From the NCBI RefSeq assembly GCF_009017415.1, contig NC_092403.1, positions 806,001 through 870,000 of the forward strand: a DNA stretch of 64,000 nt, in the 5' to 3' direction. This stretch comes from Aspergillus flavus (lineage: Eukaryota; Ascomycota; Eurotiomycetes; Eurotiales; Aspergillaceae). Shown here piece after piece: positions 32,073 to 42,937 of the stretch. The number at the start of each line of letters is the position of its first letter. The first letter of the stretch is position 1. The notes under the pieces are model-generated. The model had not been told where the DNA came from, did no database searches, and saw only the letters and a program-made list of their open reading frames with translations. Made by a program: the position numbers and the translations under genes.

Positions 32073-33464
32073 ATGGCACCCGCAGCCCCCTTCAACCCAC
32101 CGTCCGCCGACCTTCCCGGCAAGCCTTTTGTGCCAGAATGGGTCCCCCCTCCTGTCACTAAAGAAAAGCATAACTTTGCCGAGCTCAAGTCGATTGATCT
32201 TTCGCTTCTTGATTCAGAGGACCCAGCTGTTGTGGATGACCTTGTCCAACAGGTCAAAGTAGCTATCCGCGATGACGGATTTTTGTTCCTTGAGAACTAT
32301 GGAGTCTCTTTAGAGCAGGTAAGTAATGCAAGCTACGAAGAGAATAGCAACAGCATTGACTGTCGTACGTCTAATAGCTGCATCGTCAATTCGCCCTGGC
32401 ACAATACCTATACAACAACATCAGCGAGGAGGACAAAGAGCGCCTTCTTTTCCACCCCGATAGCGGAAAGTGGTCTGGTTACAAGCATCCGTATGGATTT
32501 AAGGTAAGAAAATATTACTCCTGCCCGTGCCATCTACTTAACCGGATATTAAATCCTTGTTCTTATCCTCAGCGCCACCGTGGAGCACCCGACGGCATCG
32601 AACAATTCAACTGGTACAAGCCCGAGTGGGAAGACATCAACTGCGTCCCAACCTGCCTGCACCCCTTCATGGACGAAATCGAGGCTTTCAGCAATTACCT
32701 CACTAAGTCCGTGAACCGACGACTTCTGACGGTCTTGTCACGGGTCCTAGAATTACCAGACGACTATCTCTGGGACAATGTACAATCCCACGGCAGCCCA
32801 ACCGGCGAAGGCTACTTCCGCCATGCGCTCTTCCGACCCGTCCAGAAGCAAACACAAGAAGCATCCAAGGGCCTTCGCATGCACGGCCACACAGACTTTG
32901 GTCTGACAACACTGCTGTTCTCTGTCCCCATCTCGTGTCTCCAGATCTGGGGCCGCGACGAACAATGGTACTACGTGCCCTACAAGCCTGGTGCGCTTGT
33001 TATTAACATCGGTGATACATTGGAGATTGTCTCGGGTGGACATTTCAAGGCAACTCGTCACCGTGTCTTCAGGCCGCCTGCCGATCAGTTGCACGAGGAG
33101 CGGCTTTCGCTGGTGCTGTTTAATAGTTCCATTGGTGATTTGCGTATGGCTCCTGCGCATGGTGAGTGAATGGCATCTCGACACACGATACTAGGAGAAA
33201 TACTAATGTCTCTTGTTAGACTCGAAACTTATTCAACGAGAGGGCTGTGTCGAGGAGCAGGGAGTTTATAAGGAGTTCAAGAAGCTCACGTCGCAGGGCA
33301 AGCTTGTGCCTACCAACCGTCAATGGCGCGAGATCCAAATTGCGACGTGTACAGACCCAACAGATACCGTCAATAACAGAGTGGGTGCTCATCAAGTGCT
33401 CATCGATGGCAAGGTCATGCATCAGCGGGAGTACATGGGGGTCAAAGTTGTCCTGCCTGTATGA
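32073..33464 (+). CDS. 2-oxoglutarate/Fe(II)-dependent oxygenase (isopenicillin-N-synthase-like fold)
   Basis: Exons 32073-32318, 32378-32503, 32573-33161 and 33220-33464, all phases consistent, 401 aa. The N-terminal DIOX_N-like region (VVDDLVQQVKVAIRDDGFLFLENYGV) is followed by the catalytic jelly roll. HGHTDFG contains the HxD metal pair, the distal His is in GHFKATRHRVFRP and the 2OG-binding Arg in EERLSLVLF. All four key residues are present, so the enzyme should be active. The family hydroxylates, desaturates or cyclises small molecules. It is divergent to the RidA-like gene with a shared promoter. Confidence 0.9.
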
Positions 33465-34561
33465 ATAGCCAAACAAGGTCGCGGTGAGAGGTTAGGGAAG
33501 TGATTGTCTTTAGAATTATGGAGTTGTATGCAATTATAGGTCATATTTGATTTTCAGCTTTTGGTATTCATTTTGAGTCTTCTTGATTCTTGATGTCACG
33601 ACCCTAGCCCGACACCCTTATGAGATGGCATGCTACAGGTAGTATTGGCTTAATGAAGGGATATCAGGAACTGCTGTCTCTTTCCAATAGGCTGTATACA
33701 GAATATAACTAGACACAGATGTGGTACCCCCATAAAATGTATTATGCTATAACTATCCCCTTAATCTAAATCCTAACTATAGTTCACCAATGTCTAACCC
33801 ACTCGTAGAGATTACCAAATCGCAATTCAAAGTGGCACCTGCATTGGCGTTATCGTGAAAACAACAAACCCCATTTCCTGAAAGATTAAGCGGTGTAAGG
33901 AAAAATCTCCGCGATGATTACTCTACATAAATCCCGCGTGTTGGGCTGTGGTATACAATGGCTATCAATATAACCAGCTAAGCGAGGAAGCGCGATATAA
34001 ACCAAGGAAGTCGCCGACTCCACATAATAGAGATCTGAACCAGATCGCTTATAAGGTATTAAAGTGGGCCTATCAGCATCAGCCAGCCACAAATCCTTAT
34101 ATCTATACTAAACATGGCTAAGAATACCGGGTATCGCTGTAAGAAATTATCTTAGGGTCCCAGATTTATCTAATATAAATCAGTACTTGTTATAATAAGC
34201 ACGCGGGTGACGCGTAGATACGCGGTTTCGGCCAATACTTCTGCGACGGGCTGTAAACTAGATCACTTATAATAAGGTTTTGAAGGGGATCTATCTAGTA
34301 GCGCGAGCCATAAACAATCCATCGTTCGCCAAACGAGACACCCCAACCCCGCAGAAGATCTAAGCGCGAATTAGGCACGTTGTCTTGCATCCAGTGGAGT
34401 AATTTGGGCATCACCGTAGCTTGACAGCTGGCTTTCGTTATGGTAGATTGAAATAAACCACTATAAATTTATCTATAATGCTTGGACAATTTCCTTTCTC
34501 TCATATCTCTAAGCAGACCTTCTTTTGAGTAAAGCTGTTGTCAAGTCTACGCTATTCCACC
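33465..34561. other. AT-rich intergenic region, no gene recognised
   Basis: 1.1 kb. A 68-codon minus-strand ORF at 33886-34092 has no recognisable family. The composition shift near 33740-34440 could be a decayed insertion, but I found no terminal repeats. Confidence 0.5.
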
Positions 34562-35297
34562 ATGAGTGTATGTCTCCTCATCCTTATTCCTACGCTTTTG
34601 TGATTTACTTCCACGTCTTACGGTCTCCTTTAAGTCCTACTTAAGGGCCTCGCACTTTGCAAATTCGATCCACTTATGATAAGGCAACAATAACTGATCC
34701 TATACAGGACGATGAGCAGCATGATCAAACCTTTGAACAACAACAGCAACATGCCTCACCGACCTATGCAGCGCTGGTTTCGACCTTAACAAAAGGGGCC
34801 CATGTTATAATCCGTGGGAGGCCCTGTAAAATTCTCGAGATCAGCAAAATTGGAACCAATATCCATCTGGTCGCCCGAGACATTTTTACGGATAGAATTC
34901 TGTCGGACGATATCGAATCTACTCAGTCTGTGGAGATTCCGCATGTATACAGAAATGAATATATGTTGGTAAGTTTTCTAAACAATTACCAGTATTCACT
35001 GTGGGTATACTAAGACAGGTAGGTTAATATTGATGAAGGGTTCCTCAATCTCGCGAACCAAGATGGGACGATGAAAGACGATGTAAAAGTCCCCGATGGT
35101 GGGTTAGGACAACAGATTGAGCAGGATTTTGAAGCGGGAACCGACCTGCGTAAGTCGAATACTGCCTTCGGGGCTATAAGTCAGATCTATCCATCAGGTG
35201 ATTTCTAACCGCCTGTATATCATTAGTCATTGCCGTTATCTCAGCGATGGGTGAAGAACAAGCTGTAAGTGTGAGAGAAGCCCCCAAGGGTTCCTAA
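34562..35297 (+). CDS. eIF5A paralogue lacking the hypusine loop
   Basis: Exons 34562-34567 (only ATG AGT), 34708-34968, 35023-35149 and 35227-35297 give 154 aa, the normal eIF5A length, with no stop. The family framework is clear: MSDDE start, ALVSTLTKGAHVIIRGRPCKILEIS, HLVARDIFT, VNIDEGFLNL, TMKDDVKVPDGGLGQQI and VISAMGEEQA near the C-terminus. In canonical eIF5A the loop between CKI and HLVA contains KTGKHGHAK, whose central Lys becomes hypusine. Here the segment is SKIGTNIHLVA, about six residues shorter, and that Lys with its flanking GH residues is gone. It cannot be hypusinated normally, so it is not a standard translation factor. Divergent or decaying paralogue. Confidence 0.85.
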
Positions 35298-36242
35298 AGA
35301 GGGCTTCTTCAGGTGTCGCTGTGATTGCCTGAGGCACCAACAACACTCCTCCGTTATAATGCTTTTCAGAGAAAACAGGAAATTACCCAATTTAATCTAG
35401 GTCTTAGACATGTTATCCATCTAGAAATGAAATAGGTGATAGATTCTTGCCCATGTAAAGGTCTCTGTAGATGTTGGTACCCCTCACCAAAACCTAGTAA
35501 GGAGGTAATGAAGGAGATGTGAACTAATATGGTGTGTGAGGCCATGGGAAGAGAGGTGATAGTCCATTTCCTTAAATGGTAGATCTAATGGTAACTGTAT
35601 ACCCATACACAGTCTAAGTAATTTTCAAAGGCGCTTTAGGTGTCCCACAGCTTCATATCCATGCGCGGTTGCGATCAAGATTTCGACGTGGTTGCGGCTT
35701 TGTCTGTTGAACTAATGCCATGGTATCAATTAGGTATCAATTACTATCCCCACCCTGTCAATAGAGTGCAACATCTGGTTAGTAGGTTTCTAGCTTACCC
35801 CCTTCCTATAGGTCAAGCAGACACCTCTGGGTAGAAAATTAACCAATGTATAACTTGTGAAAGGATTGGCTTAGATAGGCGCTACGCCTAATTGGATGGA
35901 CGACGTCACAGATGCTATAGAAAAATATTCTGGTATAGCTTGCATGTATCACTTGTCTTGTACCTTTCCAGCGGTAGATATGCTCGTAGTAAAGAGAAGC
36001 ATGTCCATAACGCAGGTTAGGACTTGAGAGGCAATCACAACTAAGGACAACGACGCCTTACCGTTTTGGCTCAGACCACTAGTCCTTATTCGATCTAGTG
36101 TACGATACTTTAGGGGAGAGGAAAATTGTGTGGGGGCGAACCGGGAATTTTGCAGGGCGGAAAGCGGCCACAAAAAGTTAGGTCTAACCTCCAAACCCCC
36201 ACTCGTATCAATTTATTATCTATCAATCAACCGCAGATAACT
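35298..36242. other. Intergenic region, no gene recognised
   Basis: 945 nt. A 64-codon ORF at 35640-35834 shows nothing recognisable. Confidence 0.55.
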
Positions 36243-37739
36243 ATGGCCAAATCCAAAGCCGCCAAGCGCAAGCGCAACGCGCAAGTCGAGCTTCCACAAA
36301 AAGTCCCAAAGGCCGCTCCTACACTGACACCTCCTCCCGATGGCGAGCCCAAGCACCTCAAGACGGTCGTCCCAGACGAGGATCTCGAGATCACGATCGA
36401 GACGCTCACGACTCTTGCACAATACCCGGGCCTGACCAAGTCGAAGGCATGTAAGGACCTGCGAGCTGCAGTCTATGACTTCCGTCAGGCGTGCACTACG
36501 GGCGTCAATGCTGCTGGTACGCGACTGCGATATCACTAATTAATAGCAGCAGCTAATCATTCGATAGAGGGCGCAAACTTAACGGCACGAATCACCGGTG
36601 CTCTAGCCGACGAGAAATACATCGATGCCAAGATCCTACTCGCTGAGATGAGAATCCGGGGCGAACAACCCAAGATCGGAGCCTTGTGTCGCTGGGTCCG
36701 GGATCTAGATGTCGTCAGCGGTCTCTCAACGCAACCCGATGCAATTGATCGTGTCCCCCTTGAGCGCAGCGCAAAGGAATTGGAACTCCTCCGCGTCCTC
36801 GATGCTATCCTGCGCGTCAGCACCCCCATTGACACCAACCCGGATGCCGTCGACTCCACCTCTCCCATCGCCTTCCAGTCCATCTGGGACCTCCGCCCCT
36901 CGTCCGCGCCCCTCCCCGTCTACGCCTCAGTGCTTGACAAATCCATTCTAGCCGACGCGCCCAAGTCGCCATCGGCCCTCCGCGTCATCGAGACTACTCC
37001 CGGCCCACTCCGCAAACCTCCAAACCACCATCCCGCCATCCTTTATACCTCCGCACCGAACGCCGTCCCACTGGCCCCCGTCGGCCCAACCATAACATAC
37101 CATCCACACCCCGCCGTGCCAGGCCTTGGCCTAGCCCTAAATGTCCTCTCCCCCGCCGAATGCAAAGCAATTATTGCGGCAGGTGAATCCGTCAATTTCC
37201 TACCGGACGCGCCCCTCCGCGAAGATGGCGACATGAGCATCCTAGCCCACAATTTCTACTGGGTTGTCGACACCACTTTCCACGACATGCTCTGGGCACG
37301 AATCTCCAGTTACGTACCTCAGTCGATCAACGGCCGTCTAGCCCGAGGTATCAACCGCCGCTTCCGTGTATACCGATACGTCCCCGGTGCTGAGTACCGG
37401 TGCCACATTGACGGTGCCTGGCCGCCGTCTGGCATCCTTCCCGATGACACGTATGTATATGATGCCTCGCCCGAGGATAAGAGGCAGAGCTCTATGTACA
37501 CCTTCCTACTATATCTGAATGATGAGTTCGAGGGCGGAGAGACGACCTTCTTCATGCCTGCTGCGCGGGAGGGAACCCTTAATGCGTACCCGGTGCGACC
37601 TGTCATGGGAGCCGTTGCGATTTTCCCGCATGGAGAGGCCAATGGGGCCTTGTTACATGAGGGGACTGGGGTAAGGAAGGGTGCGAAGTATATCATCAGG
37701 ACGGACGTAGAGTATGATGTTAAGCCTTGCGAAGAGTAA
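36243..37739 (+). CDS. Prolyl-4-hydroxylase-like 2OG-Fe(II) oxygenase
   Basis: Exons 36243-36516 and 36568-37739 (51-nt intron) give 481 aa. The N-terminus is basic (MAKSKAAKRKRNAQ), suggesting nuclear localisation. A helical region containing a TPR-like repeat (DAKILLAEMRIRGEQPKIGALCRWVRD) precedes the catalytic domain at ~260-475. The P4Hc motif is intact: YRCHIDGAWP (HxD), FLLYLNDEFEGGETTFF, and LLHEGTGVRKGAKYIIRTDV with the distal His and 2OG-binding Lys. Such fungal proteins are presumed protein hydroxylases; the target is unknown. Confidence 0.85.
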
Positions 37740-38714
37740 TTATGAAGATTTGCAGAGTCGTATATATCACGGTGATGAATAAAAGTGGATCCCTCGATAT
37801 CAGTTATGCCTGATTAGGTATGGCGTATCAGTCCCTATTTTACCGACATCTTGGCATAGAACAACCGGCCACGCAAGTTAGACTTATTTCCACTCAGGGT
37901 TGCATCGCGTTGGATTGCATTGCTTGTTTATTTTAAGCTACTTAGATCGCTCACCTTATCTTGGCAATTTATCGCTATATACTCAATAGTGCTCGTATGC
38001 TGTCTTCCTGGGCCATGCCAAACTAGCGATTGACCAGTAAAATATGTGCAAATAGCCGAACATATATATTTCTATCAATCTGGGTAGGGTACCCAATGAT
38101 TTAAATTGCCCACAATTAGATCATTTAACCTCACCAAATCATACTAAATGGGGAATGGAACACAAGTATCGAATTGGAAACTGGGAATGTTCGCGTGGTC
38201 TTGCTTTTTGGCCTTTATACTAAGGTGTCCTATCTAGATTAGTGATATACTATCGGCTCCTAACTTGACGTGTTTATCGCTATGCTTGTCTCTCGGATGC
38301 ACGATTATTACCTCCAGTAACCACAGGCCCTTCCAATCATGCCCACTGTTGATGCTTCTCGACGACGCAGGTTTATCGCGGCCCAACCAAGGTCCAACCG
38401 ACTACTGTCCTAGCTCTGCTGCTATAGGTATCTAGAAGGATTCTGACTGGCTCGATATCCGTATTATTAATGGCGTGCTCTCTAACTAACTAGCCGTAAG
38501 CTTGTATTTATAATGCATCCGGTTGGATTTCAAATCACCAACGCATCGGTAGCGCGATGCAGATACATTGTTGAGCAGCAGTTATTATAGCCATTCGACA
38601 CGCCCTTTGGAAGACGAGATGTTTATTATAAATGCTATGTTCTTCCCTTTAGCTGGATCAAGCCTCAGAAGTCAGACCCCTCTCATTGCTACAATACCTA
38701 CCCACAATAAAACC
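37740..38714. other. Intergenic region, no gene seen
   Basis: 975 nt, AT-rich. It includes the promoter of the alpha/beta hydrolase. An in-frame upstream extension of that ORF (from 38568) lacks family similarity. Confidence 0.6.
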
Positions 38715-39586
38715 ATGTCCCAATCAAAACCCTCGATTATCATTGTTCCCGGCTCGTTCAGCCTGCCCGAGTTCTATGACGCGGTTACAGATAGAGTAGC
38801 ATCCAAAGGCTACGAGATCAAAGCCATTCGTCTCCGCAGCACCGAGAAACTTCAACAACCTGCAACCATGTACGACGATGCGGCCGCGATTGCCAGCGAG
38901 GTCGCAGCGCTAGTGGATCAAGGAAAGGAGGTGATCTTAGTGGTTCACTCGTATGGCGGGGTGCCTGCCAGCGAGAGCATCAAAGGACTAGCCAAGACAG
39001 AGGATTCCGGGAAGGCAGGTGGTATTGTAAACCTGGCATATCTGACGGCGGTGGTGCCCGAATTGGGCGCATCTTCGGCGGATGTGTTGGCTGATATTCC
39101 GACTGAAAATCGTGTTGAATTACAACTTGAGGTTGGTCTCGCTCTCTGTCTCTCTCACCCTACCCACGCTTTGACTTCGGGACTTTGTTTCGTATTGTGG
39201 GTGATTGTTAATGAAATCCATAGGATGATGGATACTTGGTTATGGCCAATCCGACCGCGTCCGCTTCACTATGCTTCTCAGACCTCCCAGTCGAGGAAGG
39301 CGAGGCATGGATGAAACGATTCGCTCGACATTCGGCTGCCAGCTTCACAAACCCACTGACGTACGCTGGGTATAAGGACTTACCAGTTTCATATTTGCTC
39401 TGTGCGGATGATAAGGTGATCCCAGCTCGGGAGCAGCAGAAGGGGATCGATATGATTGAGAGAGAGACTGGTAGGGAGGTTGACGTGACCGTGATTCAAA
39501 CGGGACATTTTCCTATACCTAGTGCACCTGAAAAGGTGGTAGATTGGATTACAAGCCTAGCATCGCGGTATGAGAAAGGTAAATAG
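38715..39586 (+). CDS. Alpha/beta hydrolase fold protein (salicylate-esterase-like)
   Basis: Exons 38715-39131 and 39224-39586 (92-nt intron) give 259 aa. IIIVPGSFSLPEF is the oxyanion-hole strand of the AB-hydrolase-1 subfamily. The nucleophile elbow is VVHSYGG, the catalytic Asp is in LLCADDKVIP and the His in QTGHFPIPSAPEKV. All triad members are present. Typical small fungal esterase; substrate unknown. Confidence 0.88.
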
Positions 39587-39892
39587 GTAGAGAATAAAGA
39601 GAAAAATAGAACAAACCTAATCGACGGCACGTCTTGGCTCATATCTGACCAGTAGAACGAGGCTTCTGGAACAAAAGTACCGATCAATAAGCATGCATAA
39701 TCAATCCAAGTTGGGGGCTAATTCAGTGATATACCGTTCGATCAAAATATCCCCGAAATACCAGCCATGCCCCGTCACATTCGGCCAGATATCGGTAGCA
39801 ATACATCTATACGATAATTTTGCTATATATAGCGGCTTGATCCCTGACTAGCATTTTCACATCCTGATATAACCTGCCACCGACGCTTCATC
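39587..39892. other. Intergenic region, no gene seen
   Basis: Short promoter-sized gap before the SDR relic. Confidence 0.5.
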
Positions 39893-40835
39893 ATGGCTCC
39901 CCAACAGCCCGAATTCCCCATTACCCGCTACCTAATTGCAGGCTTACGCACGTTCTTCTACTCACAACTGTTCGTCACGCCATCGTATCCCGAGCTCGTT
40001 TGCAGACCAAACCGTCATCGTCACTGGGTCGAATACAGGTCTCGGCCTCGAAGCCGCGCGCCATTTCTATCGTCTCAACTGCTCACGTCTAATCCTCGCC
40101 GTCCGCACAGTCACAAAAGGGCAAACCGCAAAGGAGGAAATCATTGGGTAGTTACCGAGGGCTACGAACAGGCTGTATAAGTGAATGTTCTAAATACATT
40201 TTCTCTGGCATTGCCACTATTACCGAAGCTCAACGAGACAAAGGAGGCCTTTCCGGAATCACAACCATATCTTGTCATCGTCAGCTCCGAGGCGCACCGT
40301 CTAGCAAACTTCGAGATTAATGCTCCGGATCTCTACGCTAAGTTAAACGAAAGGGAGGCTTTTAGCCAGCAACCCAGGTAACTAACTGTCTAACTTCTTG
40401 AAATAAGGTGCCTATATGTTAGCACGGGAGAAAAGGTATCAAGTTACCAAGCTCATCGAAGTTCTCTTCACGCGTGAACTTATCGCCCGCCTCAAATCTA
40501 AAACAGCCTCTGCTCCTTTCGTCATTATCAACATCGTGAACCCAGGCTTCTGCTTCTCGAACCTCGATCGTAGTGGTAGCGAGCCTCCCCAGATTGTGCA
40601 GATTATGCGTCGCATTCTTGACCGTACCACTGAAGTTGGCGGGCGAACACTTGTGCTCGCTGCTGCTGCTCCGGCAAGCTCGCATGGCGAGTTTCAAAGC
40701 GACGGGGCGAATCATGATGTTGAGTCTTGGATCTATAGTGATATCGGACGTCGAGCGCAGGAAAAGGTGTTTGATCAGACAACGAAGGTTTTGGAAGCTA
40801 GGAAACCAGGCCTTGCTCCCGGTATAGGGCTTTGA
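39893..40835 (+). pseudogene. Decayed retinol-dehydrogenase-like SDR
   Basis: SDR pieces occur in order but not in one frame. The start MAPQQPEFPITRYLIAGLR shifts frame near 39985 into FADQTVIVTGSNTGLGLEAARHF (cofactor motif). About 50 codons that should hold the NNAG region are missing after KEEIIG near 40148. The frame then runs through TEGYEQAV into a TAA (40178-40180) before VNVLNTFSLALPLLPKL. After a plausible intron (40378-40435) comes the catalytic YQVTK and an intact C-terminus ending GLAPGIGL. Frameshift, internal deletion and nonsense codon together make this a pseudogene. Confidence 0.8.
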
Positions 40836-41465
40836 GATGATAGTAATACCTTTTAATACGGATAAATCACATTACCATGGAACATACCTCGTAGACTGTC
40901 ACCCCAGAAGTTATTGAGAGCCCTGAGGGTTTAGAATCATGATCTTAATGAGTTCTTGTTTTGGGCTAAAACTATTTACAGACGCCTGGATTCCAATGTA
41001 GTCTTCTAACTATCCTATGAAATCTATCCACTGTCTAGTGGAGAGCTGTATAACACGCACGGGGAGGGAGTTCTCGAACCAGTCAATCTACAAGGTAGCC
41101 TAATGCTACCGCCGGGAGTCTCAAAGCATGGTGTAGTACCTATCTAGTTACGGGAAGGGAGTGATAATACCACTCATTCCGAAACCAGGGCCTCCCTTTT
41201 GGGCTCTGTTGTATCATTGTATCCTGTGCAAGAAAGGAGGTTTCTGTTACACTTTGATATCACGCCGGCTCTTTTGGACCCAAGCGTATGAGAAATAAAT
41301 GAGATGTCAATCTCGCATTCAACTGATCTGCCATTCTAGAGCTATAAAGATCTTTGGCAAGCGTATAAGGTGGTACGTGGAAGTCTAGGATAATGGTGAT
41401 TATGGTAAGAGATAGCTTATCGTAGCTTTCGTTGCCTGTACCAACATGGCACAGATGCTCATCAT
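40836..41465. other. Intergenic region, no gene seen
   Basis: 630 nt without coding signal. Confidence 0.55.
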
Positions 41466-41834
41466 GTGATCTACACACTGTATAATATGTCCATGCTTCC
41501 TAACACACCAGCGCTTGTGACCTCGACATCTACTTCCCTGGCCATCGTGACAGTAACGAGTTGGAATGCGAATACTGAAAATGAATCTGGTGGATTCGTT
41601 AGAGTCGGTCTTGGCGTTGGGGTCTCCCTGAGTGTATGTCTGCTTGTTGCATTCCTCAGATTAATCTTGCAACGACGCACATGTTGGCAGCGCGTGAGAG
41701 GTTATGAGCAAAGGCTGGCAGCAGCGACGCAGGACTTGCCTTGGCAGCTTCTACAGGAGTTGTCTGGCACAAACACTAATGAGACTGTCGAGAGAGTTGG
41801 CAACGGAATTGAGCAATTCTCATGTCAAACATAA
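41466..41834 (+). CDS. Hypothetical single-pass membrane protein, possibly truncated
   Basis: 122 codons. The Ser/Thr-rich segment (VTSTSTSLAIVTVTSW) precedes one transmembrane helix (VGLGVGVSLSVCLLVAFLRLIL) and a basic stop-transfer RRTCWQRVR. This arrangement occurs in the C-terminal part of many fungal cell-surface proteins, so it may be the remnant of a longer one. No family recognised. Confidence 0.35.
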   Translation: MIYTLYNMSMLPNTPALVTSTSTSLAIVTVTSWNANTENESGGFVRVGLGVGVSLSVCLLVAFLRLILQRRTCWQRVRGYEQRLAAATQDLPWQLLQELSGTNTNETVERVGNGIEQFSCQT

Positions 41835-41874
41835 ACATTCGATATGGAACAGCAAGGCCCAACCCAGGTAATCT

Positions 41875-42447
41875 TTAGCAAACAATGACTGTTTGCCGTG
41901 ACTTGTCTAATTCAAGTAATTCTTCCTGAGTTATCCAGATAGTGCCAAAACGCTCAGTGATAATATCACCGCAGGACTGAACTAGCATAACGAAAGTGTC
42001 CGTGTTTCTATCAATAAAAAGGCCTCTCCGGAAGAGCGAAATGCCATTGCACTGATTTGAAATCAGTAATGGATGCTCAGTGTCTTCCTGTAGAGATTCC
42101 TTGCACAGTAGAATAGGAGCAGTGGATATCTTTTTACGGATACGCAGATGATATCCAGGCGGCCGACGATATTCGTTATTTTCTTTCAGTACTATTGGTG
42201 CCCGTATAACCCTCGACTCGATGATTAATTGTGGTGAAATTTCTGGTAGCATCCGAACCTCCCTGTATTTCTTGTAGTATTGCTCAAGTGGTACCCACTT
42301 CGGCCCATTTCTCAACCACACTGTCAGGAAAAAGTACTTTTTGCAACAGTAGCTTCTTCGGCACAATTGACTATCAGTACTATCGCACCGTGGCGAGTAG
42401 TCTGCATCAGAATGGCAGTAGAGAACTGAGCTCTTCCATCCGCGCAA
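41875..42447 (-). CDS. Hypothetical protein, unrecognised
   Basis: 190-codon ORF, composition plausible for a protein (WLRNGPKWVPLEQYYKKYREVRMLPEIS, IWITQEELLELDKSR). No domain recognised and no clear splice extension. May be a real orphan gene or a gene fragment; it lies just beyond the 3' end of the HR-PKS. Confidence 0.35.
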   Translation of the reverse strand: MRGWKSSVLYCHSDADYSPRCDSTDSQLCRRSYCCKKYFFLTVWLRNGPKWVPLEQYYKKYREVRMLPEISPQLIIESRVIRAPIVLKENNEYRRPPGYHLRIRKKISTAPILLCKESLQEDTEHPLLISNQCNGISLFRRGLFIDRNTDTFVMLVQSCGDIITERFGTIWITQEELLELDKSRQTVIVC

Positions 42448-42937
42448 GACAAACTCGGAAATTCAGACCTTCTTTCGACAGCTGGAAACATGGACAAAGT
42501 ACTGGACTGCAATGGTTCCCAACTTAAGCCGGCAACAAAGCCTATGGTTATGGCTTGGTAAAAAAGCCTTGTATTCTCAGGGAACAAGTGAGGTATGCCC
42601 CAATAATTAGTCGACCCCTCCCTTGCCAAGGCACCACGAAAAGCATTAATAGCATCTTAACTGTACTATGGTGTTAGCCAAAGGCATTGATCAAGCAGGT
42701 CTCGTTGGCCCTCAAACGCACACCATCACGGATTATCCTCAATCGCTCAGAATGGATCAATGATATACTGAAGAATGTAGCTCATCGCCTCATCCCAAAG
42801 TAGCTCCGAAGAGCCCTAGATCGAAGGATTCGTGCCCTAATTCTGACGTTATGAAATTTTCAATTTAATTTATAGTCGAATGTTACGTTATGAGTCCAAG
42901 TCAATCCATTCTAGTGTTCTAAAACTACAGGCTCCTA
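42448..42937. other. Intergenic region, 3' of HR-PKS
   Basis: 490 nt, no gene seen. Probable left boundary of the polyketide cluster. Confidence 0.5.

Noticed and set aside
33740..34440. Possible decayed transposon
   Set aside because: Composition differs from its surroundings, but I could find no terminal repeats, no transposase motif and no duplicated target site.
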